A stretch of DNA of 52,885 bases from IMG/VR virus record IMGVR_UViG_3300044613_002635, positions 1-52,885 of that record. One strand, given 5' to 3'. Below are positions 36,638 through 45,507 of the stretch, piece by piece (the stretch's first letter is position 1; each line of letters begins with the position of its first letter). The translations under genes and the position numbers were made by a program. This DNA comes from a virus. Below the pieces are notes generated by a model, which ran no database searches, was not told the DNA's origin, and saw only the letters and a list, made by a program, of their open reading frames with translations.

Positions 36638-37716
36638 TGACATACCAGTTAAAAAATCTTAATGTAGCATCATTAGATTTTAGTGATATTAGAACCTCTT
36701 TAATTAAATTTTTTAAAGAACAACCTGATTTAGCTGATATTGATTTTGAAAATAATGCTAGCGCTGCAAATATGTTGATTAACATTTTGGCTACAGCTAC
36801 TGCTTATAATGGTATATACGCACAATTTGGATACGTGAATTCATTTGCAACAACTACTACTTTAATGCAAAGCATATTGGGTATTGCTGCAAATAGCTCT
36901 GTATTGATTGCCCCTGTTCAAGGAGCATCTACAAATAGAACGGTTAATGCTGTTGGTGCAACTCTTGAAGATTATTCTACTTTTTTGGCAACTACCACCA
37001 CAGCAGCTCAAACTTATTTCTTTAATATTGATACTATTTTACCAAATCAAAGTAATTCTATTCAACTTTATTCTGGAAAAAGTGTAACAAGCTATACAAA
37101 TTATGATTACGCAACGCAATCGTGTGAGTTGCCCTATACAGTAGATCCTAGAACTATTAGTTTTTATGAAACTGTTACTGGTACTGGAGTAGTAACTAAA
37201 TGGACCCGTGTTGACAAAGGAACTACTTCTACTACTGACAATAATAACACATTTACCGTTATTAATGGGCCACAGGGTTATATTGTAACAAATAATTTTA
37301 TTACTGCTAAAGAAATACCTACTTCAAGTACTGTTCTAATTCGTGCCGTTGTATCCAATGGTTCGGCAGGAAATAATGCTTCAGTAAGTACTAGATCAAA
37401 TGGCGTTTTTGTGGCCTCAACTGTACCTGCTGGAGGTTATGATGAAATATCAGTTACTGAAGCCAGAAGCAGATTGTTGTTTAAAGCCACCGGACAAGAC
37501 AGATGCGTAACATTAAATGATTATACTAATGCAATTATTGGTTCAAGTATTGCGGGAACATCCGATTCATCTTTGGTAACAGTTCAAAATGATTGTTGTA
37601 TTCCGGGAAGAGTAAAAGTTTATGTTACTGGATTGTCAACAACTAATCAAACAGCACTGATGGCTTATTTGGGAGCAAGATCAGTTGCGGGAATAAATTT
37701 GGTATACGAACAATGA
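36637..37716 (+). CDS. gp6: gp6-like baseplate wedge protein (359 aa)
   Basis: LDFSDIRTSLIKFFKEQPDL ... DFENNASAANMLINILATAT followed by AYNGIYAQFGYVNSF is the gp6/baseplate J start. RLLFKATGQDRCVTLNDYTN is the typical 'P......r.vT..Dy' motif. C-terminal GRVKVYVTGLSTTNQTALMA also fits. T4 gp6 is 660 aa, so this is a short form like gpJ of P2. It overlaps the gp25 stop by one base. Confidence 0.82.
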   Translation: MTYQLKNLNVASLDFSDIRTSLIKFFKEQPDLADIDFENNASAANMLINILATATAYNGIYAQFGYVNSFATTTTLMQSILGIAANSSVLIAPVQGASTNRTVNAVGATLEDYSTFLATTTTAAQTYFFNIDTILPNQSNSIQLYSGKSVTSYTNYDYATQSCELPYTVDPRTISFYETVTGTGVVTKWTRVDKGTTSTTDNNNTFTVINGPQGYIVTNNFITAKEIPTSSTVLIRAVVSNGSAGNNASVSTRSNGVFVASTVPAGGYDEISVTEARSRLLFKATGQDRCVTLNDYTNAIIGSSIAGTSDSSLVTVQNDCCIPGRVKVYVTGLSTTNQTALMAYLGARSVAGINLVYEQ

Positions 37717-38351
37717 TTGTTTTATACAGTAATCAAAAAATTGAATTGCAAACAAAAGCACAATTGGCTGCTGAAAGTTGTTTTACAGTATTAGGTAGTG
37801 ATTTTCGTGATACAATACTAAAACCATGGTTTGGAGATTTACTTACAGTACAGTCTTTATTTCCAGAATGGATTTTAAACTCATATGAAAGCGATACAAC
37901 AAATTCTGTAACTATAATACCAATTATTAAAAATTATTTAAGATGGCTTTTTAGCCAAGATTATGGCTACGGTGCACAGCTTAATTGGGAAAATATACGC
38001 GTTCCTTTGTATATGCACTCTTTATTTTTAGAAGCTTTATTTGATTTTTATTTTCCAAACGCCAATTTATCTTCATCTCAATTAAGTTCTATTTTACCAA
38101 ATTTAAGAATATTTTCTATAAAAGCAGATGAAAATTATTTTAATATCAAAGGAACTCCTCCAGCTATAAAATATTTGATCTGTGCTTTACTTGGTTTTGG
38201 AATTACAGAAGTGTATGTTACGACAACAACATATTCAAATATACAAATATCTGTAACAAGCTCCAAATACGATACTTTACAAAACTATAAAACGTTCTTA
38301 GAACAACACGTAATACCAGCAGGAATTGTAATAGATTATAAGGTGATATAA
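37713..38351 (+). CDS. gp7/gpI-like baseplate wedge protein (212 aa)
   Basis: IIKNYLRWLFSQDYGYGAQL, then NYFNIKGTPPAIKYLICALL and a C-terminal IQISVTSSKYDTLQNYKTFL, follow the tail protein I pattern ('ik......K.Gt..ai...l...g'). In T4 this fold is the N-terminal part of the 1032-aa gp7; here only the small form exists. It overlaps gp6 by four bases. Confidence 0.6.
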   Translation: MIVLYSNQKIELQTKAQLAAESCFTVLGSDFRDTILKPWFGDLLTVQSLFPEWILNSYESDTTNSVTIIPIIKNYLRWLFSQDYGYGAQLNWENIRVPLYMHSLFLEALFDFYFPNANLSSSQLSSILPNLRIFSIKADENYFNIKGTPPAIKYLICALLGFGITEVYVTTTTYSNIQISVTSSKYDTLQNYKTFLEQHVIPAGIVIDYKVI

Positions 38352-38354
38352 TTT

Positions 38355-38807
38355 ATGTTTAATAAGATGATAATGTTTGCGGCATCGTTGGCATCCAGAG
38401 GATTGGGAAACAAAAAAACTGACTTACAAACAAAACAACTCAGAGTTTTGTCTTGTTTTGGTGGTTTGGAAGTCAATACCCCTTGTCCTTATTTAAAAGA
38501 AAGTTCAGTTGAACCACAAAAATATTTTTGTAATAAATGTGGCTGCGGTGACAAAAAGCATACTTGGTTGATGCAAAATAATGAAGAATATTCAAAATTA
38601 GATTATCCTGTATTAAATTGTCCACTTAAAATGCCAGGATTTAGTAATTATGATCCAAATCATAAACCAGCCGAAATAAGAGATAGAAAAGAACAAATAG
38701 AACAAATAGATCCTGAAAACTTACAATATATTCAAGTTACATTGGGAGCAAGTGAAGAAAAAGAGAGAATTATAGATCAAGTAAATAAAATAATAGAGAA
38801 TACATAA
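38355..38807 (+). CDS. Cys-rich conserved protein (150 aa), zinc-binding type
   Basis: LRVLSCFGGLEVNTPCPYLK, YFCNKCGCGDKKHTWLM and LNCPLKMPGFSNYDPNHKP contain seven Cys arranged as CPY.K ... CxxCxC ... C, probably one or two zinc sites. I recall similar proteins in other marine T4-like phages but no function. It lies between wedge and neck genes. Confidence 0.6.
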   Translation: MFNKMIMFAASLASRGLGNKKTDLQTKQLRVLSCFGGLEVNTPCPYLKESSVEPQKYFCNKCGCGDKKHTWLMQNNEEYSKLDYPVLNCPLKMPGFSNYDPNHKPAEIRDRKEQIEQIDPENLQYIQVTLGASEEKERIIDQVNKIIENT

Positions 38808-38810
38808 ATA
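38804..38810 (+). promoter_or_regulatory. Late promoter ATAAATA, leaderless geometry
   Basis: ATAAATA, TTTGT, ATG 38816 (gene 13). It overlaps the preceding stop. Confidence 0.72.
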
Positions 38811-38815
38811 TTTGT

Positions 38816-39646
38816 ATGGCTATAACCACCCGACAGGATTTTATCAATTATGCATTTAGAAAACTGGGTGCCCCAGTACTTCAAATAAACATAGATCCTC
38901 AACAAGCTGAAGATCGTTTAGATGAATCTTTGGAGTATATGCATGAACGTCATTTTGACTTTAATCAACGTGCACAGTTTGTTGTTCCGATTACACAAGA
39001 TAATATAACTGGCAAATATTTTGATGTAACAAAATTTGGATACGCAGTTGGAGCTCAAGGCGTAACTTCAAGTACAAGCGGAAGCACTGCATACTGGCCA
39101 GCTGCATCTGACATTCGAACCATTAGTCAGGTTTATAGTCCAAATAGTACCGTTGGCGATTATATGTTTGATTTGAGATATCAAATGACACTATTTGATT
39201 TCTTTGGTTTATATTTTAACCAAGGTGGTCTATCACAAGGACCAATGGCTTCATATATGGAAAGTATGCAGTACCTTAGTTTAATAAATGATGTGTTTAA
39301 TTATCCTGTATCATTTACATATACAAAAACAACAAATAGATTATTTTTAGAAGTAAAAGATTCTAGAATGGACCATATAAATTTTCTTATGGTCGAAGCA
39401 TATGTTCAAGTTAATCCAGATTATTATATAAAGGCATGGGATGATCGCATCTTCCAAAGGCATTATACGGCATTACTTAAAAAACAATGGGCGCAAAACT
39501 TAATAAAGTTTACAGGAATGCCATTGCCTGGTGGTGCATCACTAAATGCTGCAGCAATAATGCAAGATGCCGTCAAAGAATTAGAAGTAATAGAACAAAT
39601 GCTGTTGAAGACTCAAGAACTTCCAGTTGATCCAATGATCGGATAA
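38816..39646 (+). CDS. gp13: gp13 neck protein (276 aa)
   Basis: FINYAFRKLGAPVLQINIDP followed by QQAEDRLDESLEYMHERHFD is the conserved gp13 start. AYVQVNPDYYIKAWDDRIFQ with YTALLKKQWAQNLIKFTGMP is the C-terminal signature. Length is near T4 (309). gp13 and gp14 form the neck that joins head and tail after packaging. Confidence 0.92.
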   Translation: MAITTRQDFINYAFRKLGAPVLQINIDPQQAEDRLDESLEYMHERHFDFNQRAQFVVPITQDNITGKYFDVTKFGYAVGAQGVTSSTSGSTAYWPAASDIRTISQVYSPNSTVGDYMFDLRYQMTLFDFFGLYFNQGGLSQGPMASYMESMQYLSLINDVFNYPVSFTYTKTTNRLFLEVKDSRMDHINFLMVEAYVQVNPDYYIKAWDDRIFQRHYTALLKKQWAQNLIKFTGMPLPGGASLNAAAIMQDAVKELEVIEQMLLKTQELPVDPMIG

Positions 39647-39647
39647 C

Positions 39648-40325
39648 ATGGCAACAAATCCATACATCAATACCACTTCTGTTGTAACAGAACAACGTTT
39701 AATCGAAGATTTGACGGTAGAATTAATCCAAGGAGTGGGTCAGGATTGTTTCTATGTTCCTAGAAAATATTTTAACATTGATAAAATATTTGGTGAAGAC
39801 CCATCTTCTTCTTTTGAAAAGATCTATACAATAGAAATGTATATACAGTCCTATAAAGGATTTGATGGTACGGATGTTATAACTCAATTTGGATTAGAGA
39901 TTAAAGACAAAATTTCTTTATTAATGGCTAGACGCAGATTTAGAGATGAAGTTACGGCTATCGATAGCACCATAACAAGACCAAGAGAAGGAGATTTAAT
40001 TTATTTTCCTTTATCAAAATCATTATTTGAAATTAATTTTGTCGAACATGAAAATCCCCTTTATCCTTTGGGTAAACTTTATTCGTATCAGATAACCGCG
40101 GAACTCTTCACATACAGCTATGAAAAGATTCAGACTTTGAATAAGGATATCAATTCCCCATATACATCAACTACAGCAGGACTTTCTGGATCGGTAATTA
40201 TACCAATTGCAAATAATTTGGGCATAACATTGGGAGTAAATGATCAATTACAGACAGAAGGTAATTCATATGGATTTAATCCCAATGATCCATTCAGTGA
40301 AGACGGCTGCACAGGAGGCTCATAA
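39648..40325 (+). CDS. gp14: gp14 neck protein (225 aa)
   Basis: TEQRLIEDLTVELIQGVGQD then CFYVPRKYFNIDKIFGEDPS, IEMYIQSYKGFDGTDVITQF and RPREGDLIYFPLSKSLFEIN are conserved gp14 segments. It starts one base after the gp13 stop. Length is close to T4 (256). Confidence 0.92.
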   Translation: MATNPYINTTSVVTEQRLIEDLTVELIQGVGQDCFYVPRKYFNIDKIFGEDPSSSFEKIYTIEMYIQSYKGFDGTDVITQFGLEIKDKISLLMARRRFRDEVTAIDSTITRPREGDLIYFPLSKSLFEINFVEHENPLYPLGKLYSYQITAELFTYSYEKIQTLNKDINSPYTSTTAGLSGSVIIPIANNLGITLGVNDQLQTEGNSYGFNPNDPFSEDGCTGGS

Positions 40326-40327
40326 AA

Positions 40328-40978
40328 ATGTTTGGTTATTTTTACAATGAAAATTTGAGAAAACTAGTAGTTGGTTTTGGATCATTGTTTAGCAATATAG
40401 AAGTTGCTCATATTGATCCAGATACATCTAGTGCACAGAATATAAGAGTGCCTATTCATTATGCACCTCAAGAAAAATTTATTCAAAGACTATTGCAGCC
40501 TTCTTCTATTACACCGGGAACTCGTATTGAAACACAACTTCCGATTATAAGTTTTTCAATGAATAGTATTGTATCGGATGCGTCTAGACGATTGGGCAGA
40601 AAGGTACAGCCTAATAATGTTGGAGCTCCACCATGTGGTCCAGTAGGAAGTGCTATATCAAGCCAAATACCCGTAAATGTATCTTTTAATTTGTATGTTT
40701 ACACAAGACACACAGATGACATGTTACAGATTATAGAACAAATAATGCCATTCTTTGTTCCCGAACATATAATCACTTTAAATATGAATGCGGCACAGAC
40801 AAATTTACAGATACCAATTATAATGGTAAGTAATAATTTGACTGAAAAATACGAAGGTGATTTATCAAGCCGTAGGCTGAATATAGCCTCATTTCAGTTT
40901 TTGGCCAAATCGTGGATATTTGGTGAAATTAAATCTGTCACAGGAATTACATCATCAAATATTGTAATAATAGATTGA
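40328..40978 (+). CDS. gp15: gp15 tail terminator/sheath stabiliser (216 aa)
   Basis: MFGYFYNENLRKLVVGFGSL, then FSNIEVAHIDPDTSSAQNIR and VPIHYAPQEKFIQRL, closely follow T4 gp15 (MFGYFYN...; RVPI.YA.KE.F). YVYTRHTDDMLQIIEQIMPF matches the T4 segment 'iFTRyeDDmfQIvEQIlPyF'. It caps the finished tail. Confidence 0.93.
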   Translation: MFGYFYNENLRKLVVGFGSLFSNIEVAHIDPDTSSAQNIRVPIHYAPQEKFIQRLLQPSSITPGTRIETQLPIISFSMNSIVSDASRRLGRKVQPNNVGAPPCGPVGSAISSQIPVNVSFNLYVYTRHTDDMLQIIEQIMPFFVPEHIITLNMNAAQTNLQIPIIMVSNNLTEKYEGDLSSRRLNIASFQFLAKSWIFGEIKSVTGITSSNIVIID

Positions 40979-40982
40979 GTAT

Positions 40983-41423
40983 ATGAATAAAAATTTATCA
41001 AAGTTATTTAATTTAAATGAAGTTGCAGAAACGCCAAAAGATAAAGTAATTTCTGGTGGAACATTTGATTCTTCTTCTTTTCAAAAAGATTATGCAACCG
41101 TACAATCAAATCTAAAAGATTTGATTGGTAATGGTAATGTAGCACTTGAAGCTGCATTAAAAGTTGCCACTGAATCGGATTCACCGAGAGCATTTGAAGT
41201 GGTAGCTATTTTATTAAAAACTATGGCAGACCTTAACAACAATGTTTTGGATGTGCACAAAAAAGCAAAAGATACAACTTCATCTACTACGACAAAAGTT
41301 ACGCAAACAAACAATTCTGTTTTTGTTGGTTCAACCAAAGATCTGCAGAATCTATTAAATAAAGATAGAAGTACGGATAAAGTGATGGATGCAGAGGTAA
41401 TTGATAGTGAGTCAAAACAATAA
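40983..41423 (+). CDS. gp16: gp16 small terminase subunit (146 aa)
   Basis: SFQKDYATVQSNLKDLIGNG, then NVALEAALKVATESDSPRAF and EVVAILLKTMADLNNNVLDV, form the coiled-coil core of gp16. The C-terminal NNSVFVGSTKDLQNLL is also typical. Length is near T4 (164). It recognises DNA and regulates gp17. The stop lies 16 bases inside the gp17 gene. Confidence 0.9.
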   Translation: MNKNLSKLFNLNEVAETPKDKVISGGTFDSSSFQKDYATVQSNLKDLIGNGNVALEAALKVATESDSPRAFEVVAILLKTMADLNNNVLDVHKKAKDTTSSTTTKVTQTNNSVFVGSTKDLQNLLNKDRSTDKVMDAEVIDSESKQ

Positions 41424-43062
41424 TAATCAAGGTTACAGAAACAACCCAAAGTTAAAACCTCCTGGCGTTGAAATACCTTATACAAAAGAACAACTGGAAG
41501 AATATGTTAAATGTGCAAATGATCCAGTATATTTTTGCAGTAAATATGTAAAAGTAAAAACACTTGATAAAGGTGTAATGCCGTTTAAATTATATGATTA
41601 TCAAGAAAGATTTGTCAGAGAAATACATAAAAATAGATTTGTTATTTCTAAATGGCCTCGCCAATCTGGTAAATCAACTTCAGTAATTGGTTATATATGT
41701 CATTATGTTACATTTAATCAAAGTGTTAACGTAGCTATTTTGGCAAACAAATTAAAAACTGCTAAAGACGAATTATTTGCCAAACTACAGCTGGCTTATG
41801 AAAATCTTCCACAATTTCTTCAACAAGGCGTGGTAGAATGGAATAAGACGAGTTTTAAACTGGAAAACGGGTCTAGAGTGGTATGTGATGCAACATCGTC
41901 TTCAGCAATCCGTGGTGGTTCTTATAACTTACTTTTATTGGACGAATACGCGTTCTTGCCATCGCATATTGCAGAAGAATTCTATTCATCTACTTATCCA
42001 ACTATTTCAGCAGGTTTAACTACAAAACTTATTATTGTTTCAACCCCAAATGGAATGAACCATTTTCATAAACTTTGGGTAGATGCAAACAGACAAGAAG
42101 GCCATAAATTAAAAAACAGATTTATCCCAGTAGAAGTAAGCTGGAGAGATGTTCCAATTACTCCCGGTGGTCCTAAAAGAGATGATGTGTGGGCTGAAGA
42201 ACAGATAGCCAACACAAGCCCGGAACAATTTGAGCAAGAATATGGATGTAGCTTTTTAGGGTCTTCTAATACTCTTATTTCTTCCACCAAATTAAATGTA
42301 TTGGCACCAGAAGAACCAATATCTGAAAATGCCGAAGGGCATAGAGTATATGAAACCCCTCAAAAAGATAAAACTTATTTTTTACAAGCAGATGTTTCTA
42401 GAGGACAGGGTTCAGATTACTCAGCATTTACTGTAATTGAAGGCTCAAGTACCCCTTATAAGGTTGTTTGTAGTTATAGAAACAATACTATAAGTCCTTT
42501 TAATTTTCCAACAGTTATACAAAATGTTGCTAAAGCATATAATAATGCTTATGTTTTAATTGAGACAAATGATCTGGGAGGTCAGGTTTCCAACATACTT
42601 CATACAGATTTAGAATATGAAAATGTATTGATGACTAAAGTTATGGGAAGAAAAGGTCAAGTTTTATCTCAGGGATTTGGTGGTATTGGAAAAAATGAAA
42701 TGGGTATACGTACTACCGCACAAACCAAAAAAATTGGTTGTGCTATATTAAAGCGATTAGTAGAAGAAAATAAAATTTTGTTAAATGATGATAGAATTAT
42801 AACAGAATTGATGTCATTTGTCTCCAAATCAAATACATATAAAGCTGAAGATGGACAAAATGACGATTTAGTTATGACTTTGGTATTTTTTGCTTGGTTA
42901 ACTCGACAAGAATACTTTGCAGATCTTATAGAACAGTCAAAATTTAACTATGAAGAAGCTATAAAACCAGAAGATGATAATGTTTTATTTGCTCCAAATC
43001 AAAATAATGATGAAGATGATGGTGAGTTTGTAGAAAACGGTGTCGTTTGGTATCCTTCGTAA
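41407..43062 (+). CDS. gp17: gp17 large terminase subunit (551 aa)
   Basis: The start is GTG 41407 (AGAGGT upstream); the TTG at 41401 is less likely. The ATPase has Walker A FVISKWPRQSGKSTSVIGYI and Walker B YNLLLLDEYAFLP. The nuclease domain has LQADVSRGQGSDYSAFTVIE and ends DGQNDDLVMTLVFFAWLTRQ. All match T4 gp17 (610 aa). It packages DNA into the prohead through the portal. It is translationally nested with gp16. Confidence 0.96.
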   Translation: MSQNNNNQGYRNNPKLKPPGVEIPYTKEQLEEYVKCANDPVYFCSKYVKVKTLDKGVMPFKLYDYQERFVREIHKNRFVISKWPRQSGKSTSVIGYICHYVTFNQSVNVAILANKLKTAKDELFAKLQLAYENLPQFLQQGVVEWNKTSFKLENGSRVVCDATSSSAIRGGSYNLLLLDEYAFLPSHIAEEFYSSTYPTISAGLTTKLIIVSTPNGMNHFHKLWVDANRQEGHKLKNRFIPVEVSWRDVPITPGGPKRDDVWAEEQIANTSPEQFEQEYGCSFLGSSNTLISSTKLNVLAPEEPISENAEGHRVYETPQKDKTYFLQADVSRGQGSDYSAFTVIEGSSTPYKVVCSYRNNTISPFNFPTVIQNVAKAYNNAYVLIETNDLGGQVSNILHTDLEYENVLMTKVMGRKGQVLSQGFGGIGKNEMGIRTTAQTKKIGCAILKRLVEENKILLNDDRIITELMSFVSKSNTYKAEDGQNDDLVMTLVFFAWLTRQEYFADLIEQSKFNYEEAIKPEDDNVLFAPNQNNDEDDGEFVENGVVWYPS

Positions 43063-43067
43063 GAATG

Positions 43068-43074
43068 CTAAATA
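43068..43074 (+). promoter_or_regulatory. Late promoter CTAAATA of gene 18
   Basis: CTAAATA followed by a 23-base leader with AAAAAGGA before ATG 43098; a late gene with a Shine-Dalgarno leader. Confidence 0.7.
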
Positions 43075-43097
43075 TTTTGACAGAAAAAGGAAATTAA

Positions 43098-44423
43098 ATG
43101 CCATCACTCAGCTCCTTTATAAGCTCTAACCAATATTCGACAGAAAGCACTACTAATACCCTAGTAGCTGGTATGATCGCCGGAAATACATACAACAGCG
43201 GTTTGACATTTAATGGTATTTCTGGTGCTGCTGGCAATGATCCCGGTGGATTGTTTGGGTGGCTTATATACTCAAGGTCCAGAACATGGGGAAATACTGG
43301 ATCTGGAACCCCCGCAAAAGGTACTACTTTAGACAAATATATTGTTTATACCACACCACAAGATTTTATCGGAGATTTAAATTCATTAGGTGGAGTTACG
43401 GCATGTCTGGTATCAGATCCCGGTGCAGGTGGAACATTTGGATTTTTTCAAACTGCCGGAGTAGAAAATAACTCTGTTCGTCTAACACCATTGGCTGCTG
43501 GTACAGATATGTTGTTTGCCATAAATTATATGGCTTACGGTGGTTCTTTGGTTTTGTCTGGATCTGCAGCTGGATTGGACCAATATATTATAGATGAGCA
43601 AAATTATTTTGATATAGTAATTGGCCAACAAGCAGGAACCACATTATGCCAATGGCTCATAGATCAACCATATACTGTAGGTATATTCCCAAGCGTTGCC
43701 GATAGTTCGGGAGTTACGGGAGCTGGTTATACTATGGCAAACTATGCAACTTTGTTTGGATCGTCTGCCTATGTCACCGGAACACAAGTTGCCAACAGAA
43801 TATTCAATGTTTGTGGTTTAAAAACTGTAACAGATCTAGATACAACTTCGTTATTAAGCACTAGCAAAATCACATATACCTTGCCAGCAGTTTCTGATGT
43901 AGGTGGATTCTTTACCAGAGCTTTAAATCGAAATGAAGAGTATTTGACTGTAGCTGGTATAGATAGAGCAACTGTATTAAATGGAAATGTATCAAATTCT
44001 ATTGATTGGTTTGATAATTTAAAAACGGTTTTAAGAAATAATAGAGTCAATTTCTTTGTAAACTTTAATCCTAAATTTTTAGGATCAGATGTTGTTGGAG
44101 CTACTGCAAACAATTCTGGTGTAGTATCATCTGACGAAAGAATAGGCCCATCAAGACTTCGTTCAGCTTTAGCGCAAGCTATTAATGACATTGCATTGAA
44201 ATACCTATTTGATGTAAATAATGCCGCCACCCGTGCACAAATTACTTCTGAAATAGATACTGCAATAGATCCATTTACTCCATATATTGATAGCACAAAA
44301 ACTCAAATTATATGCGACGCATCTAATAATACTGATAATTCATCAAACTTGACGGTTCAAGTAATAATCAAGCCAATTCTCAGCATTGATAGCTTCATAA
44401 TCGATATAACCCTAACACAATAA
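43098..44423 (+). CDS. gp18: gp18 tail sheath protein (441 aa)
   Basis: The C-terminal domain (RLRSALAQAINDIALKYLFD, SEIDTAIDPFTPYIDSTKTQ, VQVIIKPILSIDSFIIDITL) is the sheath domain that engages neighbouring subunits. The middle YFDIVIGQQAGTTLCQWLID fits the sheath alpha-beta core. T4 gp18 is 659 aa; this lacks the extra outer domain and is closer to simple sheaths. It is followed directly by tail tube genes. Confidence 0.85.
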   Translation: MPSLSSFISSNQYSTESTTNTLVAGMIAGNTYNSGLTFNGISGAAGNDPGGLFGWLIYSRSRTWGNTGSGTPAKGTTLDKYIVYTTPQDFIGDLNSLGGVTACLVSDPGAGGTFGFFQTAGVENNSVRLTPLAAGTDMLFAINYMAYGGSLVLSGSAAGLDQYIIDEQNYFDIVIGQQAGTTLCQWLIDQPYTVGIFPSVADSSGVTGAGYTMANYATLFGSSAYVTGTQVANRIFNVCGLKTVTDLDTTSLLSTSKITYTLPAVSDVGGFFTRALNRNEEYLTVAGIDRATVLNGNVSNSIDWFDNLKTVLRNNRVNFFVNFNPKFLGSDVVGATANNSGVVSSDERIGPSRLRSALAQAINDIALKYLFDVNNAATRAQITSEIDTAIDPFTPYIDSTKTQIICDASNNTDNSSNLTVQVIIKPILSIDSFIIDITLTQ

Positions 44424-44965
44424 TGGCATCAAAAAATTCAATAATTAATTTTAAAGATGGTTTTAATGGTGGAACTCGTGCCAATAGGTTCGTGGTGATG
44501 CCAAAGTGGCCAAATGGAATTAGTATTGATAAAAATGATGCGGCATTTAAAATGGTATCCGCATCTTTGCCTGCTACACAGATTAATACAATATCTGTCC
44601 CATACCGTGGAAGAATGATTACATATGCTGGGGATAGAATTTATAGTACTTGGGCTATAGGCATTTACGACGATAATAATACCAAAAATATATGGAAAGC
44701 ATTACACACTTGGTCGGAGCAAATGGACGGCCATTATACCCACAAAGTTATTAGAAATGATTATTCTTATAAAACTCTTCAAACAACTTGGCAAATAAAA
44801 CAATTGGATTTAAACGGAAATCCTATAAAAACAATTACTCTTTATAAATGCTGGCCATCGGTTGTCGGAGAAATTAATCTTAATATGGGTGAAGTTGGCT
44901 TTGTTGGTTTTAGTGCAACACTTACCTTCGATTATCTTAGAATTCAAGACAATTATAATAGCTAA
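44423..44965 (+). CDS. gp19: gp19 tail tube protein (180 aa)
   Basis: FKDGFNGGTRANRFVVMPKW is the 'f..gf.gG.raNRF.v..' start of tail tubes. VSASLPATQINTISVPYRGR, WAIGIYDDNNTKNIWKALHT and YKCWPSVVGEINLNMGEVGF complete the T4 gp19 pattern. Length is near T4 (163). Its ATG overlaps the sheath stop (TAATGG). Confidence 0.9.
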   Translation: MASKNSIINFKDGFNGGTRANRFVVMPKWPNGISIDKNDAAFKMVSASLPATQINTISVPYRGRMITYAGDRIYSTWAIGIYDDNNTKNIWKALHTWSEQMDGHYTHKVIRNDYSYKTLQTTWQIKQLDLNGNPIKTITLYKCWPSVVGEINLNMGEVGFVGFSATLTFDYLRIQDNYNS

Positions 44966-44968
44966 ACT

Positions 44969-45499
44969 ATGCTCATAGATTTTAAAACAAATTTCTTTGG
45001 AGGATCACGATCTAACCGATTTAAAATAATCGGTAGTTTTCCCACAGGTGGAAAATTTACGGATTATCATGTAAGAGCAGCTACAGTACCTAACGCAGCC
45101 TCCAAGACTATAAGCTATGATCATTTTGGTAGAAAATATCATTATCCTGGTGAAAAAGATTACGGTACATGGTCTTTCACGGCGTGGGATGATACTGGAT
45201 CAAATAATATTTGGGGAAGAATTCAAAAGTGGCAAGATCTTATAAACAACCACGATACCAATAAATCTTCCACACTTCCAAAAAGATATAAAGCGGATAA
45301 TTGGAAAATACAACATTTAAATTTAAATGGTGAAGATGGTCCAAATTCTGTTTTAAAAGAATATAAATTGTACGGCTGCTGGCCTGCAGGAATTCAACCA
45401 ATAAACCTAAACATGGGTAATCCAAACACGTTAAATAGTTTTAACGTTATCATTGTTTTTGATTATATTGAGATAACTAATGTTACAAGAAGAAACTAA
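44969..45499 (+). CDS. Second tail tube-like protein (176 aa)
   Basis: FKTNFFGGSRSNRFKIIGSF, AATVPNAASKTISYDHFGRK, WSFTAWDDTGSNNIWGRIQK and YGCWPAGIQPINLNMGNPNT align with the 44423 protein in every conserved block. It is therefore a tandem paralogue three bases downstream. It may build a minor part of the tube or alternate with the first. Confidence 0.85.
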   Translation: MLIDFKTNFFGGSRSNRFKIIGSFPTGGKFTDYHVRAATVPNAASKTISYDHFGRKYHYPGEKDYGTWSFTAWDDTGSNNIWGRIQKWQDLINNHDTNKSSTLPKRYKADNWKIQHLNLNGEDGPNSVLKEYKLYGCWPAGIQPINLNMGNPNTLNSFNVIIVFDYIEITNVTRRN

Positions 45500-45507
45500 G
45501 GTGAAAT

